DNA from: Dasyornis broadbenti
Taxonomy: Eukaryota; Chordata; Aves; Passeriformes; Dasyornithidae
NCBI GenBank assembly: GCA_013397935.1
Contig: VZRN01005166.1
Coordinates: 1,316,899-1,380,898 of the forward strand
DNA: 64,000 bases
Reading direction: 5' to 3'
The translations under genes and the position numbers were made by a program. Shown here one piece after another: positions 38,701 to 48,400 of the stretch. Every line of letters starts with the position of its first letter. The stretch's first letter is position 1. The notes under the pieces are model-generated. The model saw nothing but the letters and a program-made list of their open reading frames with translations. It did no database searches and was not told the DNA's origin.

Positions 38701-41700
38701 ATCTTTCCATCCTTCTAAATTTTTATTTTGTATGCTTTATAATATTATTACAGCAATACATGTTGATGCATGTGTATATGCATATAATTGATTTATATGT
38801 ATCAAGGGCTGCATGGTTAGAAATTTATTTAGTGGTGGGTACACAAAGTTTGGAGACCACGGGTATAGGTCACTGCATCAATTCCTTTTTGAGACAGATC
38901 CCACAAAACCAATGTTACTATTACTGTTGCTTGAATGTCCTCATCCACAGCAAAGGCTGCCTCTTGCTGGCTCTACTTGTGCTTGCAGGCATTCACATAG
39001 GCCTGGGGGGGGGTCTTCCCAGCCCTGGCCAAGGACAGTGATTTTGAGCAAGAAGTGACATCTGACTGCGCATTCTGTAAGCTCTGTGTGGTACTTCTTA
39101 GTTTCCTGTTGCTGCAAGTCTCAACAGAAGACTTTGTGAACTCTTTGTAAATTACTCTTGTGCTGGGGGACCAGTGAAGTAGGAGAGACTTGAAAGCTTT
39201 TGCGTCAAAAGTCCATTTGTTTCAATGCTTACTACCTTGTAGGATGGAGTTTTTAGGCTGTTGGAGGGAAGTGCAGTCACAACTGAAGAACCAAGTCTTA
39301 CTGTCATTGATCTTCTGCTGCTTTCTTCTAGATAATCAATGAGGATGTTCTGAAGAGTACCTGTGATGCCCATCAGCTCTGCATCATTTCTGTCCTGCCT
39401 CATATTCTTGACACAGGTACACATACAAGCAAGCAGATTTCTGTATGAATTTGTTACTTTAAAGCATGTAGTTGTGGTTTTTAACTTGTCGAATTCTGTC
39501 TAACAAACAGGAGCTTCAGGGAGAAATTCCTACCTGGATGTCATGCTAAAAATGGCTGAAAAATACAAGAAGAAAATGTGGGGGTAAGTGTCATTGTCCA
39601 CTGGTTATCTTGGAAAAGATGTGACCATTTCTGGGGGTAATGGGATAAAATTTGTATGATACCTGTTTAGCTACAGAAAAGAGTTGTTCCTTGTTCAGGG
39701 TAGCATATCTTGGTATTTCACTAATTACTGGGGAAGGAAGTGCTGTGACTTTAAAAAAACCCATTTTATTTTATTTTCATCTATTTTATTTTATTTCATT
39801 TATTTTATTTCACCTCTCAAATTGTGCATTTACAAGTGATAGCTAAGCATTAGTGAGATTAAGCATCTTTTACTCTTGTCCTGAATGCTAAAATATTCTA
39901 GGAAGGTTTCTTTTACTGTGTTTTACCGCTGGTCGGTGAGTCTGTCAGTGTGACTTGAATTCTCAAAAAAACAGGTAAATTGCAGTTTATTAATAAGTTT
40001 CATGCTCATAAAGAAACAGATCAGCAGGCTATGCCTTTCCTCCTCATTCCCTCAGGTGCAAGTTAGGATCTCTGGGACTTCTCAGGAAAGTGAGAGCTGT
40101 TCTGTCACACTGATTGCTGTGAAAGGGAGCAAAATGGCATGAAAGCCTGGGGGTAAATGCTGGGATTGGCTCATTCCAGAGTCTCCTCAGGGGACTTGCT
40201 AAGCATTAGAGGAACTGAGACCTGACTAGTGAGGAACAAATACCGAGTGTCCTTAGCTAGAAATCCTCCATAGGGATATTTGGGCAGGACTTTGTAATCC
40301 TCAGATTTGTGACTTGAGTACTTTTAAACCTTCCTTAATACCAGCTAAAGTGTAGCGGTGTGTTCATGTTGGTAACATAGTTCTTCCCCTGCACTATGTT
40401 TAGCGGCTGTTCTTATGCAGCTTTCAGTGGCTGTGTGGATGGGACCAGCCTAGAGTTACTGTTGAGAAGGGGTTTTTTTCTGTTGCAAGGTTCAAGATGG
40501 GGACCTTGCTTTTTCCTGCTGACTTTGAAAGTGTCAAGGACAATACAGAGCTCTGCTTGAACTTTGCAGGATATATGTGATTTGAAAATTATTGTAGTGC
40601 CTGTCTTCATTATTAATTTTCTATTTCATCTTTTCCTCAAGGTGGCTGTGGACAGAAGCAGGTGCTCAGTCAGATCTTGAGAGCTCTCTGGGGATTGGAG
40701 GCTTTGGGTATCCAGCAATGGCAGCTGTTAATGCTCGGAAGATGAAATTTGCCCTTCTGAAAGGTTCATTCAGTGAGCAAGGGATTAATGAGTTTCTCAG
40801 GTATGAAATCTTTAAATGACTTAAATCTTTCTGTAACTGAGGCTATGACTCTTTAGACCACAATCAGGCTCTCCTGGATCAGACAAGACTTGCACAGTTA
40901 AGAGAATTAAGATGATGAGAATTCACTGGAGTAAGGGAATGGTTTCAGTGGGGATTGCAATAAAGCAGTCATTACCTTTATGTGGTGCGCAGAATTAAGT
41001 TGGCCATTTAGACTTAGGTAGTTTAAGTCCAACTTTTGAAAACAGAAATAGGCTTTGATGTTGAAAAGTTCGGTTTCTCTGATAACTTAAAAAATAACTT
41101 AGTAATCAATTCCATTTAATTCAAATGGTGCATTCTGACTAGTCATTAGTAATAGGAAAGTTCCCAGTCTGGGAATCTAAATGGGTGCTGTTGAAGTTCT
41201 TGAGGTTGTGTATGTTGTTGTTCATCTTTCTGATTCAGTCTGGTCTTCCCCCTCCCACCTTTCCATTCTCCTGGCACTTGATAAATTGATTGGGGGAGCT
41301 GAAACAATCCATCCAAAAAGTCAATAGCTCACTGCTCAGCACAAGTTCCCTGAAATTACCTCTTGTGTAGCTGGGTAAGAGCCAGTGCTGAGAAGAATGG
41401 AATAGGGAAAGGAAATAGCGAGGATGACAGAAGGTGGCAGCAACATTGAAACAGAGCAGCTAAACTTAAACTGTTACTTTAGTGTGGTCAGAGTGAAGTG
41501 GGAACTCTGCTTCCAGGTAAAAGCACCAGCTGCCATAAGTTACGCAAGAGCCCTTGAGACCTTACATTAGCAGTGTTATTTCCTTGTCCATCCTTGGAGT
41601 ATGGCAGAAAACAGCCAGAATTGGAGAAGCAAATACAACAGCCTCTCCCAAGCACTGATTGAATGCAGTTCCTACTGGATTAATGGAATCTGTGCTATGT

Positions 41701-43650
41701 TCTTACCTGTGAAAGTGATCAAACTTTCTTCATAATGCCAAAAAAAGAAACACTCTTAGGGCATCAAGTAAAATTCGGGATTCAGATGCAAGAAGAGAAA
41801 TACCACACAGTTTGTACTAATGGCACGTGAAAGTGTCTGCCTTTGTCTGACATGGAAAATTTTCTTAGTCTGTAAAAGCCATCTTAGTGAAGCCCCTCCT
41901 GGGTGAGGTTGGATGGTGCTTCCAGGACATAACAGCCAATTTAACAACTTATATTGCATTAGGTTATTGGTTTGGTATTGTCTTATCATGCAGCACACTT
42001 GCTAGAATAATCTCTTACTTGACACTTCAGCTCAGCTGTTCTGCCTAGAGAAAGCAGAATAATCACAGCTGGTGTGGCTGGCTGTTCGCTCAGCTGCTGT
42101 AGGCAGCTTCTGCAATCTAATAGGCAGTCTCAGCAGTGTTGACTTCAAGTAAGGAAATTGGCACTGTGAAAAGCATAAAAATTGTGAACTCCACTTAGGG
42201 AGGAATGCTAATTCAGTCTCATTTGCTTCTGAAGAATGCAAAGGGATTAGCTCCTGAGGATTTTAATGCTAGGCTTTTTGAGCAAACCTAACTAGGAAGT
42301 TAAGGATGAAGTGTCTCAAACAGAAGCTTGTTACCTCGTACCCTTTGAAACCCTTGGAGGCTTAGTCTCCACTAATGATGATCACTGGAGATTTCAACTA
42401 ACACTTGCAGATGACTTCCAGAACTAGAATTAGACTCCCCTTGGATTTGCCTTAAGTGGCAAACTGTTAAAGGGGCTGCACGTATCTGTGATTGTTACAC
42501 TGCTGAAATATAAAATTTTGTAGCTTACAGATGTCTTTGAATCTAATTGTAAATTTTCAATGCTGCTTTAAGGGTTTTGTCATTTTCTGCTTCTTGATTT
42601 TAAGTTTTTGCATCCAGACAGTTTAGATTTGCTTAAAGAGATGAAATCTTAATGTTGTCTTCCTTTTAGCTGAAGCAGGCCCTGTTCCAGGTGGATGGAG
42701 GTTGGTGGAATTTCTTAAATTTAGCTTTTACTTGTTTTTTCTCAGGGAACTCTCTGTTGGTCGTGGCTCTACAGCACCAGTGGGTGGTGGAGCTTTCCCC
42801 AAAATTCATTCAGTTGAACCTTGGGATGGCAAAGATGGTGAGGTAAGAGATTTTTAAAAGTGCTGAGGAATTGCTGTATTCAGAAGTGACAGGATAGAGT
42901 AACTAACAACTGTTAGTGTGAAAATGCGTGTTCTGACAAGATCGCGGCAACTTGTGTTGATGGTTTCCCACTAACTAAATCCTGCCAGCAGACCAAATGG
43001 CACATTGATCATCTGCCATTGTGGACCAGATATTCCTGCCTAACTGTTAGGATGTGATCTGAAAGCTGGATCCCTTTAGGCAGAAATGTATTACCAGTGC
43101 TGACTAAGGGAGGTGGTAGTGCATGCATTCAAGACCCCAGTGTTGTGGAGACTTGGGTTCTGCAATATGCTGACCTTGCCATCAGGGTCTTAATATCAGA
43201 AAGTTTGTCAGGTAAAGCCTGTGTAATAAATAATACAGTGACTAAGTGTACATTCTTAAGGTTCAACATTGCTGTAAAAACCAAAGTTACTGCAGTCCTT
43301 TGATCTTCTTCAGATAGATAAAACCACAGAATATGGTAGTAGTTTTGTTACGTAGTTTATTTGTATAGCCTTCATCTGGAGTATTTTGGTTAGTAAAAAA
43401 CAACCTCCTAGTCTAAACTCTGATCACTTGTCCTGTGCTTAATGCAGTTGGAGTTTTGTGAATGAAAGAGATGACAGGAGAGAGCTTTACTCTCAGGATG
43501 AAGTAAGAATCTTTCCAACTCAGGGATCTCCTGGCATTAAGCACTTGTAAACACATACTCAAAACCTTCCCTTTTTCACAGCTTCCAGTTGAAGATGACA
43601 TTGATCTCAGTGATGTGGATCTGGATGACTGGGATAAAGATGAGCTGTGA
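32693..43650 (+). CDS. PDIA6: Protein disulfide isomerase A6 (P5), spliced gene
   Basis: PDIA6 forms, breaks and rearranges disulfides in the ER lumen, works with BiP and modulates IRE1/PERK signalling (family knowledge). Twelve exons splice in frame. From the ATG at 32,693 they give 442 residues (human about 440). Order: hydrophobic N-terminus (1-20), thioredoxin domain a with APWCGHC (CGHC at 56-59) and cis-proline FPTIKIF, a Gly/Ser linker (about 140-160), second thioredoxin domain with CGHC at 192-195, a cysteine-poor non-catalytic thioredoxin-like domain (about 280-400), and an acidic tail ending KDEL. All introns are GT-AG with matching phases. The usual first exon of the family was not found, so the start is uncertain: 32,693 is in frame only if splicing to the acceptor at 32,713-32,714 is bypassed. 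The ERSE in the promoter predicts UPR induction. Confidence 0.95.
32715..32856 (+). CDS. PDIA6: PDIA6 exon 2: signal peptide end and start of first Trx domain
   Basis: Acceptor 'cttttcattgtag', donor 'gtaaga'. Encodes TVSCTLFLAVNGLYSASDD through LWLVEFYAPW. The exon opens in phase needing one upstream G and ends inside the Trp codon before the first CGHC. Confidence 0.93.
33699..33756 (+). CDS. PDIA6: PDIA6 exon 3: first CGHC active site
   Basis: Acceptor 'ctttctaaaag', donor 'gtaagt'. Encodes CGHCQRLTPEWKKAATALK. The two active-site cysteines of the first thioredoxin domain are both here. Confidence 0.95.
34400..34526 (+). CDS. PDIA6: PDIA6 exon 4: rest of first thioredoxin domain
   Basis: Acceptor 'tgtttctgcag', donor 'gtaaat'. 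Encodes GVVKVGAVDADK, GGQYGVRGFPTIKIFG and the end AEDYQ. It includes the cis-proline loop FPT. Confidence 0.96.
35019..35125 (+). CDS. PDIA6: PDIA6 exon 5: helix and Gly/Ser linker
   Basis: Acceptor 'gctgcactgcag', donor 'gtattg'. Encodes GRTSDAIVDAALSALRSL and then SGRTGGYSSGRQ, the flexible linker to the second domain. Confidence 0.95.
35165..35865 (-). mobile_element. CR1 LINE fragment in PDIA6 intron 5
   Basis: Reverse-complement CR1 phrases in order: 'ccaggcaacctgttccaatg', 'catgctcacagtagaaatct', 'ttgacagttggctggacttg', 'gagcccagaactagacccag', 'cagacctgctggcaactctg', 'gctggctcatgttcagcttg' and 'gaaaagctgctttccagcta'. At about 700 bp it is one of the longest copies here, antisense to PDIA6. 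A short 'atagaatcacagaatgg' inside it (35,389-35,406) looks like an extra CR1 tail, suggesting a small nested or rearranged piece. Confidence 0.85.
36403..36536 (+). CDS. PDIA6: PDIA6 exon 6: second CGHC active site
   Basis: Acceptor 'tttgtttcttacag', donor 'gtaaat'. Encodes SRESGGGDKKDVIELTDDSF through WMVEFYAPWCGHCKN (last codon split). Unlike the first domain, the whole active site is inside one exon. Confidence 0.96.
36951..37065 (+). CDS. PDIA6: PDIA6 exon 7
   Basis: Acceptor 'tctgtttttcag', donor 'gtgagc'. Encodes [20 protein letters not shown], then KLAAVDATVNQMLASRYG, the middle of the second thioredoxin domain. Confidence 0.96.
37977..38117 (+). CDS. PDIA6: PDIA6 exon 8
   Basis: Acceptor 'aacttgtcttgcag', donor 'gtacct'. 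Encodes IRGFPTIKIFQKGEDPVDYD, then GGRTRSDIIARALDLFSD and NAPPPELLE. It closes the second domain and starts the non-catalytic one. Confidence 0.96.
39332..39416 (+). CDS. PDIA6: PDIA6 exon 9
   Basis: Acceptor 'gctttcttctag', donor 'gtacac'. Encodes IINEDVLKSTCDAHQLCI then ISVLPHILDTG. The two cysteines here do not form a CXXC motif, consistent with the non-catalytic b domain. Confidence 0.94.
39511..39583 (+). CDS. PDIA6: PDIA6 exon 10
   Basis: Acceptor 'ctaacaaacag' (pyrimidine-poor), donor 'gtaagt'. Encodes ASGRNSYLDVMLKMAEKYKK and KMWG, with split glycine codons at both ends. Confidence 0.94.
39768..39815. repeat. (ATTTT)n-like low-complexity tract
   Basis: Irregular ATTTT/ATTTC units in PDIA6 intron 10. 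Confidence 0.7.
40642..40800 (+). CDS. PDIA6: PDIA6 exon 11
   Basis: Acceptor 'tcttttcctcaag', donor 'gtatga'. Encodes WLWTEAGAQSDLESSLGIGG, FGYPAMAAVNARKMKFALLK and GSFSEQGINEFL, the core of the third, non-catalytic domain. Confidence 0.96.
42746..42842 (+). CDS. PDIA6: PDIA6 exon 12
   Basis: Acceptor 'gttttttctcag', donor 'gtaaga'. Encodes ELSVGRGSTAPVGGGAFPKI and HSVEPWDGKDGE. Confidence 0.96.
43582..43650 (+). CDS. PDIA6: PDIA6 last coding exon with KDEL
   Basis: Acceptor 'ccctttttcacag'. Encodes LPVEDDIDLSDVDLDDWDK followed by DEL and TGA (43,648-43,650). The acidic tail is typical of ER calcium-binding lumenal proteins, and KDEL is the ER-retrieval signal. Confidence 0.97.
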   Translation, partial: LPVEDDIDLSDVDLDDWDKDEL

Positions 43651-44055
43651 GATCTTCAGGAAACTTTTTTTCTTGGGAGAGTTTGCGCAGCAGTTTGCAG
43701 CCTGGATCACAATCAGACAGATATTTCAGTGGCCTTTTTATGGAGAAGTAGCACACGACACACTGTGCTATTGGATGCACTGCAGCAGTGGACTGTACGC
43801 ATCTCAAGAAAACATTGCAGAAATTCTATGAATTGTCATAACCAGTAAACTTGATTGTATTCTGTGTAACAAATATTTTGAGGACAACATGGATATTTCT
43901 TTGAAACATCTTGGTTTTTATTTTGTTGATAATGTGCTGTTTGAGTGTTACTGGAGGCTGTTAGTGTAACCAATTTTAACTGTAATTTTTTCATGGAGGT
44001 GGAACCTGCTCAGCTTCTGTTTCAATTAAAGAATAAAATATTTTTTTGACACAGA
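43651..44055 (+). other. PDIA6: PDIA6 3' UTR
   Basis: AT-rich, about 400 bases from the stop to the expected cleavage site after the poly(A) signals. The end is inferred from signals, not observed. Confidence 0.75.
44025..44037 (+). terminator. PDIA6 polyadenylation signals ATTAAA and AATAAA
   Basis: ATTAAA at 44,025-44,030 and AATAAA at 44,032-44,037, followed by a T-run and GT-rich sequence ('gtgttagt') where a downstream element is expected. Confidence 0.85.
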
Positions 44056-44243
44056 GTGTTAGTCTCGTATAGAGTAAGAAAGGTGCATATAATACAAGCA
44101 GTCCCATTTTGGATGACTTTGAAAGTGAACTGTAGAATAGAGAGGCTTGTGCAGAGGGGATTCCTAAACCACCTCCTTGCTGTGAGATCTTGACAGTTTG
44201 GCCTAAAGCCTGATAAGATGGACAATCTTAGTTAAAATGCTCT

Positions 44244-44336
44244 TCAGTCTTCCTTTTCCTGTTCCTTCTCAGGGGCTTTCTCTTTCTTTGTGCCAGACTT
44301 CGTAAGATCATTAATACAATGGAAGGGGGATTGCTG
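44244..44336 (-). CDS. Possible alternative last exon of ATP6V1C2 (speculative)
   Basis: Minus-strand block behind an acceptor-like 'atctctcattgcag'. It opens in phase 0 and encodes QQSPFHCINDLTKSGTKK followed by a Lys/Glu-rich end (EKAPEKEQEKED) and TGA. Phase 0 is what the exon ending at 46,293 (..SIMD) needs. A minus-strand AATAAA lies near 43,917-43,922. The Lys/Glu content may simply reflect a purine-rich tract, so confidence is low. Confidence 0.15.
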   Translation of the reverse strand, partial: QQSPFHCINDLTKSGTKKEKAPEKEQEKED

Positions 44337-44571
44337 CTGCAATGAGAGATGCTGGGAGCTGTTGGTCTTTCCCTTGGATTAGTGATGAAGCTAATCTGCA
44401 TTTTAGGGCATAAGGATTTCCAGGTGCTAACAGAAAACCACCCTGGTGCTGTCTCCAGCAAATTGGGTAATATTTCTTCACTTCCCATCTGGCATTGTTT
44501 TGATCTGAAATTGCTATCTCCTTGGAAGAGGAATCAGGACTGGGAATAGGGATGTTTACTGCTGCTTTTTA

Positions 44572-44577
44572 AATAAA
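44572..44577 (+). terminator. Possible distal PDIA6 poly(A) signal
   Basis: A further + strand AATAAA 535 bp beyond the main signal. It could serve a longer 3' UTR. There is no independent support. Confidence 0.25.
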
Positions 44578-45099
44578 AATACTATTATATTATTGCTTTC
44601 CATGTCTTGTATATTGGTGTCTAGTGAAGTGACCCTGACATGATCAGCTTGTTTATAAATAAGGAATGAAAGAGCTGAAAGTTTCCCCTTCTTTCAAGGA
44701 AATAACATAATGTGGATATTTGTCATCTGGTGTCTGTAAGAGATTGCCCGTAGCTCACCCCTGTGAAAGGCAGAATCGGAACCACAGGCAGCCAGCAGTA
44801 ACTGCTAATTCCATACAGGACATGTGCTCCAACTCTTAGGTCATCCCTGCAGATGAGATCTAATGGAACTGTTCTAACTGAAATATCTTTGCAAAAACTA
44901 AACTCATGAGTACTTGGGACTGTAAATCATATTATAAGTTCCACAGCACTTTTGAGGATCTTTCCTCTTAAGCTTTTGGGTTTTTTGTTAAATTAAAAGA
45001 ACTTTGGGCTTTGCTCTGATGCTTTCTACTTTTTCTGTTTGGATTTTTTTTTAAGTTTGTTAGAAAAGGAGGACTGTATACACCTAGTAGATCCATTAG

Positions 45100-45390
45100 C
45101 CACCACACTTTTTGAATTGTTTTATTTCAAATCCAATAGATATTCCATCTTGTAATTTACCAAAAAAAAAAATAAATACTACCATAGTACCTCTGCCTCT
45201 GAAATATGTTTTTGTAAAACTATGAATAAAAGATACTTATAATGTAGTCACTGTAAAAATTACAAGAAGTGGTAGGAAGATCATCCTGCTACAGCATCTG
45301 CATTTTAATTTGAGTTTCAGCAGCTAAAGATTGTTTTACTGTAACATTAGAGTCTTGAAAATTAGTAAATGAAGCTTGAGCAATTCTTCT
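45100..45390 (-). other. ATP6V1C2: ATP6V1C2 3' UTR
   Basis: AT-rich stretch from the stop codon to just past the AATAAA. The cleavage point is inferred. About 1 kb separates it from the PDIA6 3' end, so the genes converge without necessarily overlapping. Confidence 0.65.
45121..45126 (-). terminator. ATP6V1C2 polyadenylation signal AATAAA
   Basis: TTTATT on the + strand, i.e. AATAAA on the minus strand, 265 bases after the stop codon. A weaker ATTAAA (45,304-45,309) lies closer to the stop. Confidence 0.7.
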
Positions 45391-45486
45391 TTAACTGCAG
45401 TCAAGAAGACTGAGGTCAATCTTGAAATAGACATAAGGATAGTATTCTTGATTACTCAGTTGTAACCCAGGGATGTCCATGCCAGG
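45391..45486 (-). CDS. ATP6V1C2: ATP6V1C2 coding exon 12 (last)
   Basis: Acceptor 'cttcttttgcag' on the minus strand. Encodes PGMDIPGLQLSNQEYYPYVY, FKIDLSLLDCS and TAA (45,391-45,393). The final CS goes two residues past the end I recall for human (..SLLD). Confidence 0.95.
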   Translation of the reverse strand, partial: PGMDIPGLQLSNQEYYPYVYFKIDLSLLDCS

Positions 45487-48400
45487 CTGCAAAAGAAGTA
45501 ATGGCTTTAGTACCAGTAAACAAACCTGCACGGTTCCAGGCTACAGGGGATTGCTTTTGTGCTCCTCTCCCACAGGTGCAATGGAGCTTTGTATTTGCCA
45601 TGTTTAAGGTGGGGAATTCACCACTGGAAATCTGGTCTGCTTCTTGTTTCAGGTTGCCTAATGTAATTAGCATTGAGAATTCATGCTTGGTTGCTCTGTT
45701 ATGAACTTGTAGCATTTTTGTGTGCTTCAGCTCTGGAGCAACTCATCTCTGTCCCTTTATGCAGTGGGACTTGTGCTTGCTGGTTTTAGGCTATTTTGAA
45801 GGCCTGCTAGCTCATTTATTGCTTTATCCTAAATTTGAATTGTAATTCAGGATATGGGGAAGGAGAAAGCAAATACGGCTGCTTGCTGAAGGCCTAGGTT
45901 ATTTATAGCAGCCTTTTAAAGGGACAGAGGTGTCACAGTCCTAGCATTTTGTTCCAAATTCATTTCTCTTGCTTGTGTTGATCTGAATGTTTATAGCAGA
46001 TTTTAAACTTTTTACATAGAGGAACTGCCGTAATTGAGCAGACCTGTTTTGTTCTGGTAGCTGTAAACATCAGATGCTTCAACAGAAAATGTAAGCAATC
46101 TCTGTGCACCTGCATCATAATTTGAGCCTACCCTAATCCAGTCTGTAACCACCTGGGATTAGAGCTACATCCACGGTTCCTAGCGTTGGAGGATGTGAGG
46201 ATGTGCATGCTCTAACCCCTGGACAGCGGAAGTGTTCATTTGGCTAAGCCAAGAGAAGCTGCAACATGTGCACTTGCAGTCCAAATACTTACATCCATTA
46301 TACTTGCTGCTGCAACTTCATCCAGGTGTTTGAAGACCACGTTAAGGACGTCTCTCAGCCGTTTTACAGACTTCCTATTTGGGTGCAGCAGCATTGCTTG
46401 GAAATTCACAGGGAGGCCATACCTTGGAACACAACATACATGATCATGTGCTGGAGAGGGGCATAGCTTTCTGCTCCGGCCCTTCTCCCTCCTCAGCCTC
46501 CAGGCATGCCAGCTGGTGGTGCATTGCAGAAACAATGCTGCCTCCTTGTTGGAAAGCATTTTTTTTTTAAGCCAAAAGTCAACTAAATAGTGTCTTTCTG
46601 TTTTCCCCTTCCCTGTAAATGCCCAAAGAATCATTTTTCATCAGACATGTCACCTTTTTTGTGAACATCTGTATTGTCTCCTGTGAGCTCCTGGAGTGAT
46701 GTGTGTAAGGCACACACCTTGAGCAAGACAAAACGAGGTATGTAAGGGTTCTTCCCACAAAGGAACTGCACCAGGAAGAGCTGTACATTTTGACTTCCCC
46801 AGGAATCTCTGCTAGCACTCTGTGTTTATGCACTTACCTCAGAACAGATTCAACAAAAACTCTCAAGGCTTTCACATGAATCCAAGCCACAAATGCTTCA
46901 CTGAAATTCACCTTCAGCCAGCGCAGTAAGGGGCCCTATGAGAACAGAACAATGCTGTGACTCCCTCACTGAGTGAAGCAGCTCAGTAGCCAACGCTGCC
47001 ACTGAGGCCATTGTGGGCTGCTGAGAAAGTTCCCAGGCAGCCTGATAGTGGCTCCCAGTCTATCAGAAACTCAAGTGACCTTGGTCAAATCATGTTATTT
47101 ATCCCATGCCTCAGTTTTATGGGCTAAATGGAGCTCACCAGAGACTGCTGAAACCATAAAGCCATTTCTGCGAGAGGTGCTTAGGCACGCTGGTAGCAAA
47201 GGCTGCCACTATGTGGGCCACCAACTTACGAGGTGCTACTTACATATTGTTGTTTCTTATCAGAAGCCAATTTCATCAGCTCTTCCTTTTCACATTTCAG
47301 TTCCTTCTCATCATAATAAAATTCTCGAACCATGAACCTACAATTGAATGGCATTTGCTCTCACAAGCTGTAGTCCAGCCAATATGCACACTCATTTCTT
47401 TTGCCCCTGGAGAAGCAGGTATGGGAGATTGCCAGCCATTTAACAAGTTAAAGTATGTGGAGGGAGGGAGTTGAAGTCACCCTCAAAAAGCCAGCTTTCT
47501 GCTGTCAGCAGTATGAGATCAGAAAGGACAATTCCAGGATATGTAATTTGGAGCTTAAAGAACAGGATCACTGATTCTGCTACCACAGCTCCTTCCCACC
47601 CTGCTTCTCAGTGGCTTTAGGATCAACAGCAGCCCAAGCAGTCAAGAAGTCCTAAAACCAGTAATGGATTCAGCACACTGCACACACAACAAGCCTCACC
47701 TTATCCTCTTCTCTTGCTAGCCTGCCCAGCAGTCAGTGCTTCTTACCTGTTCTCCCTGGCTTTAGCCTTGAAGTCATCCATCACTTTTCTAAATAGGGTC
47801 ACAGTGAAGAGTCCTCCCTCTGCATCCTCAGCAATCATTCTGTGGGAGGGAATCCACAGCTGTGATTTGACATGGCAAATCTGTCATGCCTTTTTTACCT
47901 ACTCCACCTTCCCCTTTTGCAGTTCTTTTTATTTTCATTTATAATACTAAACAACACCCTGCTTTTCAAAAACTGCTGTGACTGAAATAGGGAACAATGA
48001 ATTGACTTGCACTGGCTACTCTATCTCCAATGTAAAACTCAATTAGTTTAGTTCCTGATCCCATTGTAGTACACACACATCCTGCCTGCCTGATTACTTG
48101 GTAGTGTTCCCCCACCTTTACATGCACTCGTGTTATTGAGACAAACAGTAGCAAACAGCTTGTTTCTTTCTCTGTACTTTCCCCTTTCTCCATTTCAGGT
48201 AATACCACTGTCAGCTTGTGTGTCCTGGACTGGATCTCATGGTCTGCATGAGCTGAGCAGTGGAATATTTAAGTGGAATATTTAAGTCCCAGGGAAGATT
48301 ATTTTACCCCAGGGAGAAAGAGGAGTTAATATGGCATTTGCTAGTGCAAATGACAGTACGCAGAATTATCCTATGCTACAACAGGAAGCAATTAAAAATG

